Source: Trematomus loennbergii (Eukaryota; Chordata; Actinopteri; Perciformes; Nototheniidae). Taken from it: a stretch of 64,000 bases of DNA. Shown piece after piece: positions 23,656 to 34,795 of the stretch. Within the stretch, counting starts at the first letter, position 1, and the number at the start of each line of letters is the position of its first letter. Under the pieces are notes generated by a model that worked only from the letters and a program-made list of their open reading frames with translations, was not told the origin of the DNA and searched no databases. The DNA lies in contig JAAOOA010000344.1 in assembly GCA_012861695.1 (NCBI GenBank), forward strand, positions 248,001 through 312,000. The letters run 5' to 3'. The translations under genes and the position numbers were made by a program.

Positions 23656-24061
23656 GGGTTATGTATTGTAAGCCTAGTTCTATAAGCACAGGCGGAGCCC
23701 TCTACTGGACTCTATGGGTACTACTCTTCATCAATGATACGCGAGCGTTCACACACTGAATTTGCATTATCGTAGCCGGCCAATCAGGGCGAGCCTACCT
23801 GAATGCGCGCACAGGCCTCACAGTATATAAGGCAGCTACACCTCCTGACTGTCATCCTACACCCTCTTCAGCGAGCGGCATAGGAAAGACAGGGCCCCTA
23901 GGTAGAGGGCTCCGCCTGTGCTTATAGAACTAGGGTTACAATACGTAACCCACCGTTCTATCTCACACAGGCTCCGCCCTCTACTGGACTCTATGGGTAC
24001 AGTGGGTGGAGCCCCGATGGATAAACGCCCTGTCGCCCCAACATCGACCACCACACTGCAC
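23656..24061 (-). mobile_element. DIRS terminal and junction fragment
   Basis: The left half matches the DIRS ITR (CTCTACTGGACTCTATGGGT, GGCCAATCAGGGCGAGCC, CAGTATATAAGG). The second part (23895-24045) is the reverse complement of about 7000-7160, including GGAGCCCCGAT and AACGCCCTGTCG. So it holds ITR joined to internal-complementary-region sequence, in the opposite orientation to the 2048-7384 copy, with no coding DNA. Confidence 0.85.
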
Positions 24062-24065
24062 TTAA

Positions 24066-24324
24066 CCTGTTCAACCCCGAGCCTGTTTTCCAGGTCTCAG
24101 GCTCGAAAATGACATTCCCAGAACAAATGACCATACTACCTTCTAAAAGGGGAAAATTAATAATCTTTTTTCTCAAAGTAATGATAAACCTGTGAGTTGG
24201 ATGTAGAAAAGTCAGAATCAATATAGATGTTTTTTATTTTAAAGAAAATTCAGATTGAACATAGTAAAACAATTTTTAACGAGATTTTATTGTAGATTAT
24301 ACATTTTACTGATACCCTACCGTA
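24066..24324. mobile_element. TTAA-flanked element family, truncated copy
   Basis: TTAA at 24062-24065 is followed by CCTGTTCAACCCCGAGCCTG and then 200 bp matching 53501-53710. It ends at a TTTACTGATACC block that also occurs near 56510. The other end is missing. Confidence 0.8.
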
Positions 24325-24480
24325 ATTTTCGCACTATAAAGCGCACCTGAATATAAGCCGCAGCAGCTAAATTGAATGATGTGTACATATATAAGCCGCA
24401 CTGGACTATAAGCCGCAGGTGTTTTAATGTTTAATTACCATATCTAAGGGTTCGTGCACAGAGGGGATTGTCGGGAAAGA
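24325..24480. repeat. Fragment of a dispersed repeat rich in ATAAGCCGCA
   Basis: The phrases CCGTAATTTTCGCACTATAA, GAATATAAGCCGCAGCAG and ATAAGCCGCACTGG give a degenerate internal repeat like that of a widespread vertebrate element. The limits are unclear. Confidence 0.5.
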
Positions 24481-24795
24481 GATGGCTGTTTGAGGAAGCT
24501 CCCATTTATTAACATTTCAACAAACAAGTTGCATATTTGCATAACGTATTCAAGTGTTACCATTTAGTGCAATAGTAGCTACAGAACATGTACTGTGCTG
24601 TGTAAACTGTACTGTATCACATAGCGTTTCAGACACACAAACTTTCAACTTTCAAAACTCGAGCCCCGAAAATCGGACTTGAGTACTCCATCTCTGCTCC
24701 ATTGGTCAAGAAAAACGCAACTAAATAACTCAGAGGCTCCTGAAGAACTGCAGCAGGAGGAGAACCAGCTGAGGAGGGTTTACTGCCCTCCACCA
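24481..24795. other. Non-coding stretch, nothing recognised
   Basis: No domain-bearing frame and no clear repeat end are seen. Confidence 0.45.
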
Positions 24796-24895
24796 ACACT
24801 GAGAAACTGAAGCATTGACTTTAATTAAATGTATCATGTAATCTGTTGACATTATACATTTAATTAAAGTCAACGTGTCAGTGAAAAACAAGAAT
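24796..24895. repeat. Small fold-back element, copy 1
   Basis: Arms include TTGACTTTAATTAAATGTAT and its exact reverse complement. The outer ends ACACTGA and TCAGTG are shared with 60032-60243 and 60942-61030. Confidence 0.8.
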
Positions 24896-25490
24896 GTTTA
24901 TGTCTCCAGGGTTGCTGATAGCTCAGTGGGCAGAGCTGGTCATATGCAGAGATTCAGTCTCTTAGCAACTATGCAGGTTTGGGGTGACCAGGTGCCAACA
25001 AGTGGTATGTGAGACAGTGTGTTTGTGGGAGAAAGCGGGACATGTTACTGCGATGCTAAGCGCTAGTTTAGATTTAAATATAATGTCCATCCATCCCTCA
25101 AAAATAAACATTTCTATTGAACTTATAGCCTTTAAATATGAATTCAAACGCTTTATTATAGATTGATTTGTTTGCACAAATAAGGACTATGCAAGTATTT
25201 TGTTTGAATGGATTTTTTTCTCCAACAAACAATCATCAACATTGTGTTATTTTGCAGTGTCCGAGTCTGGGGAAATGAGCTAGCTTACTACCACAGACTG
25301 CTGACCTGTGTGAGTGCTGGTTATTTACACTTCTGTTACCTTATGGGTTCGGTAATCCTCCTTTGGTTTTTCTTTATGAGCCAGGCATTTCTTGAGAGTC
25401 TTGCATGTAGTTTCGCTTCAAAATGCATTCACCTCCTTGTGCGATTGAATCAACCAAATGCTGGACTTCCTCTCAATTTGTGGGACGCAG
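24896..25490. other. Non-coding stretch, nothing recognised
   Basis: Short frames only; no domain or repeat end is recognised. Confidence 0.45.
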
Positions 25491-25590
25491 GACATATGAT
25501 GAGATAATGCTGAAGCAACCTAATGTTTTTGTGATTTCATCTGCTTAGATCAGTTCAATAACGCCAAGCTTTGCTGCAGGATGAAGTTTT
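25491..25590 (+). repeat. 100-bp direct repeat, first copy
   Basis: Matches 25843-25942 with about three substitutions; starts GACATATGATGAGATAATGC. Confidence 0.95.
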
Positions 25591-25842
25591 TTTATTCATG
25601 ACTTTTATCAATTGTTCAATGAATTTTACTGAAAATGAAATTGGTTATCTCTACTGAATGTTACATGAATGAACATTAATGAGTTGTATGGATGAATTGT
25701 TTAATGAACTGTTTTGAATATGTTTCAAGCTATCCATTTTTATTCACAATTCCGTTTATGTCCATGTTATGATGTGACATGATGTTATGATGGCTATTAG
25801 CCAATCATTTTTTTTAAATAGCACTGTTGGTTCTGATGTTCA

Positions 25843-25942
25843 GACATATGATGAGATAATGCTGAAGCAACCTAATGTTTTTGTGATTTAATCTGATTAG
25901 ATCAGTACAATAACGCCAAGCTTTGCTGCAGGATGAAGTTTT
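25843..25942 (+). repeat. 100-bp direct repeat, second copy
   Basis: This is the second copy, 352 bp downstream of the first. Confidence 0.95.
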
Positions 25943-27311
25943 CTTAGATCTTGTAAACTCTTGAGGAGAACCTACCTAACATCTAGCTAAAGTGAAAACC
26001 CAAAAGGCCTTCAGAGCTTTGGTTGCTCTGTTCAGGGTAATGCTTCCTTCACATGATACGCTATTTGCTCTTTGATCTAGTTAGTTAGCTAGTTAGTTTT
26101 GCTTCTGATTTTACCTCCCCTGCTAGCTTATATAGCTATTATCTGATTGGTTAGGCGTCAAAAGGTCAGCGGCAATGAGGCAAATTTAGGGATCAGCACT
26201 CAAAGACAATTTCAAATGGTGTGCGATGCCGAGGGTAGCGCCTCCGCCCAGATGGACGGTTCTCTCCATAGGAACAGCAGCAGAGTCAACGCAGAAGATT
26301 TTGTGAGTAGCATCATGGACTAAACTGAAACTGTTTGTTCCACCCGGTGTTGCAGATTGAAAATAAAGGATGTGCTAATCCTTTAATCCATAAAAGCAGT
26401 TTAGATTTGTTTCTGTCCCCACCACTTTGGTCCACATTAAAAATATAATGACAGCTGGATAATTACCATGAAGTATGCATGTGTGATCGAGTGTGTACGT
26501 CTATATATAAGCAAATACAATTTGACTCACTTTATACTCCCTTAATTACAGTATGTGTTATCTGGCAGTTCTTTGACAGTGAGCCCTGGCATTGATGTTG
26601 CTGCCTCAGGAGCTGCTATTGTAAGAACCAAAAGCATTTAATAAGCCCGCCTAATTACAGAGTGAAAAATAGAGGAAAGGAGTAAAAGGAAATGGAAACA
26701 GCAGGAGTAGCACAAAAAAGAGCACGATAATTTGTATATTTGCTATAACATTTATTCATTGGTTAAAATTCCTTTAGATTGACATGTGTGGCTCCAGCCT
26801 GTGCTGTCTTTATCTCTTGGTGTGATCACCAGGTTCCCTCAAAGATTCTCCTCCTCTCAGCAGTGCAAGGTGTTAGATTGAATGAAGTTCTTTCTGGCAT
26901 ATCTAAATGTTATCAGTTCTCTGGCAGTCAGTCCCTCAGAGGTGTTACAGTCTGGAACTCTGCAGCCACAGAAAGGCTGCCCATCAACTCAAAGGTCACA
27001 ATCCTGCATTCTGCAGCATCTCTCCTACCAGTGTCCTCGACTCAAACCTCGGACGCTCCAACATTCTCTCATTTAAAATCACTTAAAACCAAATACAAGT
27101 TCTCCATACTTGCACTGGTGAAGTGGCTTGGCTAAATTCATTGGATGTTTTTCACTTGAAAACACCTCAAGATGGTGTCACCTATTGAGAGTAAGTTAAG
27201 CATATGTCGAAAATACTGAGTGTCAGAAAGAAACTCTCAGCCATTCTTCTCATCCAAACATTCAAGATTCAAGATTTCAAAGATAAAAAAAACATTTTTT
27301 TTTTTTTAAAT
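25943..27311. other. Non-coding stretch, nothing recognised
   Basis: The longest frame (26779-27135, 118 codons) has no recognisable motif and biased, repeat-like sequence. No gene is supported. Confidence 0.5.
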
Positions 27312-28410
27312 CTCAGAAGTCAGAAATACCGGTAACTGTAGAGAACCAGCTTCAGTGAGAGACTTACACATTGCAGTATAGGCAACAATGGAGGACGTGA
27401 GTGAATTTTGCGCGCCAGAGGGGTCCAAGAGGAAACCATAAGATAAGATAAGATAAGATAGTACTTTATTGATCCCAAATTGGGAAATTGTTTATATTGC
27501 AAATGGAAGAACAAAAGGTGAGTTATAAATATATAAGTGTGTTTGGTCGTTCGTAAAACAACGAAAAGGCGTTAGAATGTGAATATGAAATGCAGACATT
27601 GATGAGCTAGCAGCAAGTGCATTAGCTTATATGCTATGGCTCCCCCCCCATCTAATTCAATAAATAATGGTTTAGTTTGTTGACACGCAAGTTTGTGCTT
27701 GTTGGAACAGTGACGACTAATCAAGAGCAACAGCCTGGTGGTTTTCATGTTTCTGTAGAGATTTCATTGAGTGTGTTTAACAAGGCAGCTAGCAGCTAGC
27801 TGACAATCAGAAGGCTATTAACCATCAAATGATCAAAATCTCAAACATCATGTCGTCTAGAATGGAGTAAGACAGTTGTGGTTGTGGGAAAAATTATATT
27901 ATAAAAAAATACACATTTTATTAAACAAGTTAGTGAGGTTAACAGTAAGAGTGTTTAACACTTTCTGGCTTTAAATTAAAGGCAGGATTTTTGTTCCTGC
28001 ATATAAAGTGTTCCTAAATAAGATCAGTACTCCGTTATTGTCTGATGTACAATTCAACTTCAACTGCCATATTACAACCCCTCCTACGAAGACCAAATTG
28101 TCCTCTTTATATTCTGCATTACATCAGTTTGCTGCGCTGCTCACAACAATGCCTGCAGTGCCGGATTTGGATGACTTAATTCAACTATACTTACTTCAGA
28201 TTTTCCCTAAGTAACGCCTTTTCGTTGTTTTTACGAACGCGCAAAACACACTTATATATTTATAACTCACCTTTTGTTCTTCCATTTGCAATATGGTTTC
28301 CTCTTGGACCCCTCTAGCGCGCAGAAATTCACTCACGTCCTCCATTGTTGCCTACTGCAATGTGTAAGTCTCTCACTGAAGCTGGTTCTCTACAGTTACC
28401 GGTATTTCTG
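27312..28410. mobile_element. Fold-back element with about 200-bp inverted arms
   Basis: Arms 27312-27573 and 28212-28410 are reverse complements over about 200 bp, including ACCGGTAACTGTAGAGAACC and AACAACGAAAAGGCGTTA. The left arm carries a 56-bp insert. The middle (27574-28211) has no recognised coding sequence. A repeated GAATTCTGAGATTAAAGTCA motif follows the right arm to about 28460. Confidence 0.88.
27440..27495 (-). mobile_element. Very short LINE 3' tail insert in a fold-back arm
   Basis: The insert carries (AAGAT)n followed by TACTTTATTGATCCCAAATT, resembling the reverse complement of a common fish LINE tail. The opposite arm lacks it, so it arrived after the arms existed. Confidence 0.75.
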
Positions 28411-28538
28411 AGATTAAAGTCAGAATTCTGAGATTAAAGTCAGAATTCTGACTTTTTTCTCAGAACAAAAAAATACATTTTCATGTGGTTCTAATCCTCT
28501 TCCGTAATACGGTGGCCCTGAAGTGCAAGTCAAAACAA

Positions 28539-28678
28539 CATTTCAGAAAACGCTACAGCATTTCACAAAACACTTCAACATTTCAGAAAACGCTACAGCA
28601 TTTCAGAAAACGCTACAGCATTTCAGAAAACGCTACAGCATTTCAGAAAACGCTACAGCATTTCAGAAAACACTTCAA
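28539..28678 (+). repeat. 20-bp tandem array, 7 exact-length units
   Basis: The consensus unit is CATTTCAGAAAACGCTACAG. Two units end CACTTCAA instead. Units are contiguous, without spacers. Confidence 0.97.
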
Positions 28679-29778
28679 CATTTCAACTTTTACGGAAAGG
28701 GTATTCCTTTAGGGAGAACACTTCTTGTTTGTGATTGGACAGAGCCAGCCAGAGAAGCACTGCTGTGATTGGTTGTTTTTGATGCCAGTCAAGAAATGAC
28801 GCTTCGTGCTTGGTCAGCACCCGACAGCGCAACATGTCCCAAAACATCAGCCGTTAGCTGTTAGCACACAGAGCTCACAGCTCCTCATATCTGTTCAGAA
28901 ACTGGACAAAAGTTAAACATGTACAAAACACAGACTGTCTGTGTCATGGTGAATACAGTCGCTGCTTTATTTCAGTCTGTATGACGTTGTTGTGAGTTTG
29001 GACGGAGCAGCTACAGGTTAGTTTAGCCTGATCGATCGATCTCCAATCAGAAAACACGCATTTTAAAAGGTTTTTCGCCTGCCGTCTTGTCTGCAGACTT
29101 GTCAAAGCATTAATTCATGGTTTTTACTAACCGGTATCAGTATGTTGTTACTTCGGCATTTTGAAACGTGTATTACAATTAAATCACGGTAAAATATGTT
29201 CATTTTGTTGTAGTATAGTAGTAGTTTTGTATTTGCATGGATATAAGCCCCCCCCTCTCCAGCGCGTCTTGTTTGAATGACAGGACAGCTGACAGCCACA
29301 GTGAAACTCGAGCGATTAGAGCGATGCAAATATTCGGGGCTTATCTCCATGTAAATACTATGGTAGACTACAACAAATGAACATATTTTACCGTGATTTA
29401 ATTGTAATACACGTTTCAAAATGATGCCGAATTAGCAACATACTGATACCGGTTAGTAAAAACCATGAATTAATGCTTTGACAAGTCTGCAGACAAGACG
29501 GCAGGTGAAAAACCTTTTAAAATGCGTGTTTTCTAAATGGAGATCGGATCGATCAGGCTAAACTAACCTGTAGCTGCTCCGTCCGCACTCACAACATGAT
29601 ACAGACTGAAATAAAAGCAGCGACTATATTCGCCAGACTGTCTGTGGTTTGTACATGTTTAACTTTTGTCCAGTTTCTGAACAGATATGAGGAGCTGTGA
29701 GATCTGTGTGCTAACAGCTAACGGCTGAACAAGAAGTGTTCTCCCTAAAGGAATACCCTTTCCGTAAAAGTTGAAATG

Positions 29779-30157
29779 TTGAAGCGTTTTGTGAAATGCT
29801 GTAGTGTTTTCTGAAATGCTGTAGCATTTTGTGAAATGCTGTAGTGTTTTTTGAAATGTCGTTGTGTTTTATGAAATGTTGAAGTGTTTTCTGAAATGCT
29901 GAAGCGTTTTGTGAAATGCTGTAGTTTTTCTGAAATGCTGTAGTGTTTTCTGAAATGCTGTAGTGTTTTCTGAAATGCTGTAGCATTTTGTGAAATGCTG
30001 TAGTGTTTTTTGAAATGTCATTGTGTTTTCTGAAATGTTGTAGCGTTTTGTGAAATGCTGAAGCGTTTTGTGAAATGCTGAAGCGTTTTGTGAAATGCTG
30101 TAGTGTTTTTTGAAATGTCGTTGTGTTTTATGAAATGTTGAAGTGTTTTGTGAAATG
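29779..30157 (-). repeat. 20-bp tandem array, 19 units (inverted)
   Basis: This is the reverse-complement array. All units are 20 bp except the eighth (19 bp). Variants include an ACGA-type unit also seen at 61108-61127. Confidence 0.96.
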
Positions 30158-30188
30158 TTGTTTTGACTTGCACTTCAGGGCCACCGTA

Positions 30189-30912
30189 CTTTTACTTGGA
30201 GTATTCTTCCACAGTATTTCTACTTTGACTTAAGTACAAGATCTGAGTACTTCTCCCCTCTGATATAGTGTTCCCTACCCCCTTATTATAATTGTTGAAT
30301 CCCAGCCATGATTAAATGTGAGCCTTGGAACAAGGGGAGACTTGGAATGCAGATTTCTTGAACCCTGGTAAGCCTCATCCAGCCGGAGTCCAGCTGATGA
30401 GCAGAGAGAGGGATGATGTTCATGGACTGTGAGGAAAGAAGCCTCACTGAGTGCCTGGGTCCAAAGCCACATATGTTGTCTCATAGTACGGCACTCGGAG
30501 AGCCTCCTAGCGTTTCAGCAACAAAACGCTCTCAGCACAATTTGTATTGTTTCTCTGAGAATATTAGGTGGAAAGAAGGCACAATGTGGACACAGGCCTT
30601 TAAACATCACCCCTGAGAACAGCTTCTGGGTCTGTTAAACAGCTCAACCGTGAGATACACTAAGCTTACTTTAAAATGTACTTCATGTTCAGATATATTA
30701 CATTCGCAAAACAGCTAAATAACAAGTCAAACCAACAAAAAAAACTGAATCCGACAATATATTGATCATTTGGTTACTCACATGCCTCTTGCTTTCTCAC
30801 AGCTACAGCTCATGCAGTTGCTACATTAATAATTTTGCAGCAATAAAAGTCTGAAAAAAACTAAGTTGTTTGAGTAACTGCAAAACTGCATTTTAAAATA
30901 TGAGTTGGACAA
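30189..30912. other. Non-coding stretch, nothing recognised
   Basis: The beginning (GAGTATTCTTCCACAGTATT, AAGTACAAGATCTGAGTACT) resembles a common fish repeat end. Nothing coding is recognised. Confidence 0.45.
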
Positions 30913-31443
30913 ATGCACACACATAACGAGAATCATCTTAAGCGTATCTACCAGAAGCTCCGCAGCATAAAACATAATATAGCATACACGCTTCAATTGC
31001 AGATATACAACTGCCTTTACTCAACTTCAGTGATAAGCAATCATTGTGTTCATGACATTACCAAAAACAGACAAGAAATTAAATGGATAACAAAATGGCC
31101 TAAAAGGATCAAACCCACAGTAACCACAGCGTCTGAAGACAAAGAGCTGATCAATATAAAGTTTGAACAGCATGTTCAGGGTCGATGCTCCTCGCTGAGT
31201 TCTTCAGGACAGTTTGTCCATCCTCTAAACTCCATCATTATTGAAGCTCAGCCTGCAGTCAGACACAAACTCAGAAAAAACATGTTCACAGTACACAGAT
31301 ATACTGTGCAGACACACAAACACACCTGCACATACAGAACATGTTTATCCACTAAAGAGGCATGTCATCTGCAAAGTGATACATTCCATCTTTATTTGAT
31401 GATATCTGCTTTCATTTGTTGCGTTGCAGTCTTTAGTATCTGA
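30913..31443 (+). CDS. Unrecognised open frame of 176 codons, probably not a gene
   Basis: The frame starts MHTHNENHLKRIYQKLRSIK and ends with a hydrophobic stretch (LMISAFICCVAVFSI). The middle is basic and rich in Thr, His and Lys. No motif of a known family is seen and no splice sites or promoter could be tied to it. Its length is notable for this AT-rich region, but chance is the simpler reading. It is listed only because it is the longest frame here that no repeat explains. Confidence 0.15.
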   Translation: MHTHNENHLKRIYQKLRSIKHNIAYTLQLQIYNCLYSTSVISNHCVHDITKNRQEIKWITKWPKRIKPTVTTASEDKELINIKFEQHVQGRCSSLSSSGQFVHPLNSIIIEAQPAVRHKLRKNMFTVHRYTVQTHKHTCTYRTCLSTKEACHLQSDTFHLYLMISAFICCVAVFSI

Positions 31444-31663
31444 ATCTTGCTTGTGCTCGTAATCGTCAAATTTCAACCACAAGATCACCACCAGGTTTTA
31501 AGATTCAGATTTGTTACATATCACAAAAGGCCTTTAAACAAATGAAACTCTGAATCAAATTGTTATTGGACTGCTTTGCTCTTTCTTTGTTGCACAAGGA
31601 TAAAAACAGTAAACTCCATAACAAATTGACCAGGGCTATTTGGCAATTGCATTGAAATAAAGA

Positions 31664-31770
31664 AGTTGTCTTTTGAGGAAACAGATGATTCCTTGAAAAT
31701 GCATTTTAGCAACTCACATACACCTTAGTCTGTGCAGGCAGAACTTTTTCAATACCCAGTGCACGTATGA
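31664..31770 (+). repeat. Diverged direct repeat, first copy
   Basis: Aligns with about 33966-34080 through TTTTGAGGAAAC, TTCCT.GAAA, CTCACA.ACACCTT.AGTCTG and AATACCCAGTG. It is probably an old repeat. Confidence 0.65.
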
Positions 31771-32138
31771 AGTATAAAGTGTGTATATGAAATAAAGGAA
31801 AACAAATAAGCATCCGAAATGTAATCCAGCGTTCAGTTACAGCTCCTCTCAGTGCATATCGTCAGAAAGTCATTTTCATTTTCACCGTCCTGATGGCACC
31901 ACCCTATACACAGATTTTCCTGTAAGAATACATTCTCTGCCCTCCACCACCTCTCGGTCCTCCTGCGACACTCCCCCCTTCTCCTCCTCTTCCCCCCATC
32001 GCTCTTCTTCACACTGCTGCCGTGGCAACAGAGGGTGGGGACGAAGAGGAATGAGTAGAGGAGAGAGACACAGTGACAGAGAGAGAGAGAGGGAAATAAA
32101 TAGAGAGAGCAGAAGATTGGTGAAGATGAGATTGGAGT
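31771..32138. other. Non-coding stretch, purine/pyrimidine-rich
   Basis: C-rich and then GA-rich blocks; frames are of low complexity. Confidence 0.5.
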
Positions 32139-32192
32139 GTGTGTGTGTGGTGTTGTGGTGTGTGTGTGTGTGTGGTGTGTGTGTGTGTGTGG
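32139..32192 (+). repeat. Imperfect (GT)n microsatellite
   Basis: GT repeats with GG interruptions. Confidence 0.9.
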
Positions 32193-32346
32193 TTGCATAA
32201 TCCCACTTCAGCCAATGATTGAAGCAGGCTTAAAGTGAATCCAATTGTATGACAATAGTCACACTCATGTGAAACTGTTCTTTGCTTCTCTGTAAACTCA
32301 TCACACAATCACTCGTCTCTCTGGGTATCTGTCTCTTTGTATTTCA

Positions 32347-32356
32347 GTGTGTGTGT

Positions 32357-32405
<49 letters not shown>

Positions 32406-32418
32406 GTGTGTGTGTGTC
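32347..32418 (+). repeat. (GT)n microsatellite
   Basis: GT repeats with a GG and two TA interruptions. Confidence 0.93.
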
Positions 32419-34180
32419 TCTGTATGCAGGAAGTAAAGGGCAAAAACTAAGGAAATTCAAGCTGAAATCCGTCTGCATGTGAGGACTCAAAGTACAAGTT
32501 GTCTTAGTTTCAGGGTGATCAACTGTTGTATCTATCACAATCAGTCACATGACCCCTCAAACACATTGGAGTTAAACACACTGCTGGAAACAGGAGAGTA
32601 TAGCTTTCCAATGATATCCTTATCCTTATCCGTCCGCGAGCACGACGGCATCTGCGATCCCTCGCTCTACCCCTCGCTATCGCGTGAAGGGTCTGCTTTA
32701 TGCGCTCCGCACAGTAACCCTGCTGCGAGGCATACAGTGAACAGCGAACAGTTCATGAATGTGCTCACTAGCGCACCTCCCCTTCCCCCCGCAGTTAGAC
32801 TCTAGAGACAAACCAGGGGACTTTATTTGTATTTTTAATCTGTGTCTGTCCATTTGGTGTAGTATTTGATCCAATATTACATTTGGTTTATATATTAGTC
32901 ACTTTCTTATGAAATGCCAGGTTTTAGGCCTTGGTTTGAACATTCAACCCAGAAAATAAAAAATCAACCAGATAATTTTTTTCTTTAATCCTGACATGAC
33001 TAGAGTAGATAGTAAGTAAGTAAGTCAATCTGTATAGGAAGACGAGTTAAGGGATAGAGGAGAAAAGATTATGGTATAATTACAGAGCCTGTTAATTTAT
33101 ACATTGAGGAAATCAATGTTAGTCTGTTAACCAAAGTGCAGCCATCTAATAATGTACTATCTATTATTAAAGATCAGAGGAAAGGAACAGAATGAGAGGG
33201 GTCAATCCGGTATAAAAATAAAGAAGCAAAGAGATTGTAGAGCAGTGAGAAGGAAAAAAGCTTGGTGTGTCAATTCATGACATTGCCAGTATTTTTCGTT
33301 GTTGTGAAAAAAAAGAATCGCCCCCTCAGATTTTTTAACAGCCCCCTCAGTCATTTCATCCTGGAGCCGGGCCTGGCTTGCAGAGACCAGAGGGCTCCTT
33401 CTCTTCCTGCTCTCTCTGCTGAGAGTCTCAGACTCATACTGTGGTGTCTTCTGGGAAATGTAGTCGGGGAAAAGCTATTTTCTGAAGGTCATGTTTAAAG
33501 AAAGTGAATAGATCAAAGCAATAAACCATTTAGCATTGAATAACTCTTGAGAACTGAGAAGAAACTATTTGTTGATTAATGAGTGAGTTATTAAAAGGAA
33601 CTTAATCAGAGATAATAAACGATGTTCTTCCTCAAGTGATTCAACAACTTTTTTCAAGGAGAATACGATTTTTCTTTGGTTGTGATATTTCTGTTAACAA
33701 ACTAACAACATAGGCCTACTAATCGTTTTTCAGGTTTATTTCCCAGGAAGTCCTGATATGTCAGTCCTAATGTATGAGCTTCTTTGTTAGTTTCAAAGAT
33801 CTTTAACTAGTGTTATATGAAAGACACGTATATGTATAATGTCAACTTTCACAAGCTAAGACACAGACATCATTTAGGTTATGATAATGTATTTGAGTTA
33901 CAACAAAAGGCTTTTAGCTGAGCTCTAAATCAAAGTTCAATTCTGTTTTACTGCAATGGCGCTGCTTTCTTTTGAGCAAACGGCTCAATCCTGGAAAGTA
34001 CATCTTCGCAGCTCACACACACCTTGAGTCTGTCGAGGAGAAAACTGTTTAAATACCCAGTGGATATTTGATGTGGATAATTATGCTGCTCAGAGTGTGT
34101 GTTTTTACCATAGGCCACATTTGGAGTGTTCAGTTTTGTCGATAGCAAACAAGCAAAAAAAAAAGCTTCAGGCCAACTCT
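32419..34180. other. Non-coding stretch with small repeat fragments
   Basis: Positions 32625-32685 (CATCTGCGATCCCTCGCTCT) are related, in reverse, to 36235-36300. The second copy of the diverged repeat lies at 33966-34080. No gene is recognised. Confidence 0.5.
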
Positions 34181-34220
34181 GTGTGTATGTGTGTATGTGT
34201 GTGTGTGTGTGTGTGTGTGT
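34181..34220 (+). repeat. (GT)n microsatellite
   Basis: A short GT tract with TA interruptions. Confidence 0.9.
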
Positions 34221-34497
34221 TTTCCGACAGGCTAAATCATTACTCAAGGCGTTCAGTCTGTTTTTATTCCTGCTACGTCCTAATAGCTCCAGGTCCGAGG
34301 TCTTTGTTTTGGAGGGAAACCTGAGCACATGCTGTCGTACATATTAACAATCTCTAAATTATAAGAGTCGTGGCTCAGCATCATAGAGAGCATGGTTTCA
34401 CTTCGACACTGGATACTCTGTGTTGCAAATGTGGCAGGGCAGTCTGGCCATGGGAACACTGTTTATGAAAATACTTCTATACTACAGTACTAGTACT

Positions 34498-34787
34498 CTG
34501 TGTTTCCCACAGATCTGAAATATACTTGGGGGGGTGGTGGTAGCGGGGGGGGGTGGGGGGTGAGGTGACGTGCCTTTGTGACGTGCAACAACATTAACAT
34601 GAACCTTTCTGTTGGTTGCTTGTCAGCAGACCCTTCACGCGATGGCAGAGCGAACAGGTACAGGCAGGGCCCATAGTGATAGCCCTATAGTTTAAATCTA
34701 CTACCCAGAAATAAACATATCGACATGGGTTACTATTTAAAAATTGTATCTGTCCATGTGATTTTAAGTGGGGGTGGACCTCAAATC
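34498..34787. repeat. Probable older element remnant flanking a hAT insertion
   Basis: The sequence GTGTTTCCCACAG resembles a hAT end, and a G-rich run follows. The sequence after the inserted hAT (35705-35735, GGTCCAGGGGCATGCTCCCCC) matches a block inside the hAT at 55345-55375, so an older related element was probably hit. Confidence 0.5.
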
Positions 34788-34795
34788 CTCTAGGG

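Larger units (their letters stand above)
28508..30188. mobile_element. Giant fold-back element with 20-bp tandem arrays near both ends
   Basis: The left arm 28508-29252 and right arm 29335-30188 are reverse complements over most of their length, around a loop of about 80 bp. Each arm runs: end sequence ACGGTGGCCCTGAAGTGCAA, a 20-bp tandem array, then unique DNA. The left arm holds 7 units, the right 19. The left arm also has about 115 bp (28731-28845) missing from the right. TA sits at both outer edges, and also at the third copy end (61057-61058), so a TA target duplication is possible. No transposase frame exists; the frames in the arrays are the 20-bp repeat read in different phases. Confidence 0.88.

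Noticed and set aside
26779..27135. 118-codon frame that might be a LINE C-terminus
   Set aside because: It lacks the conserved blocks seen in the other LINE ends of this window.
28539..28678. Possible CRISPR array
   Set aside because: Units are contiguous with no spacers, the host is a eukaryote, and no cas genes are present.
28485..28768. Open frames of 75-81 codons with a repeating protein pattern
   Set aside because: They are the 20-bp tandem array read in different phases; a 20-bp unit gives a 20-residue period over three units, not a real protein.
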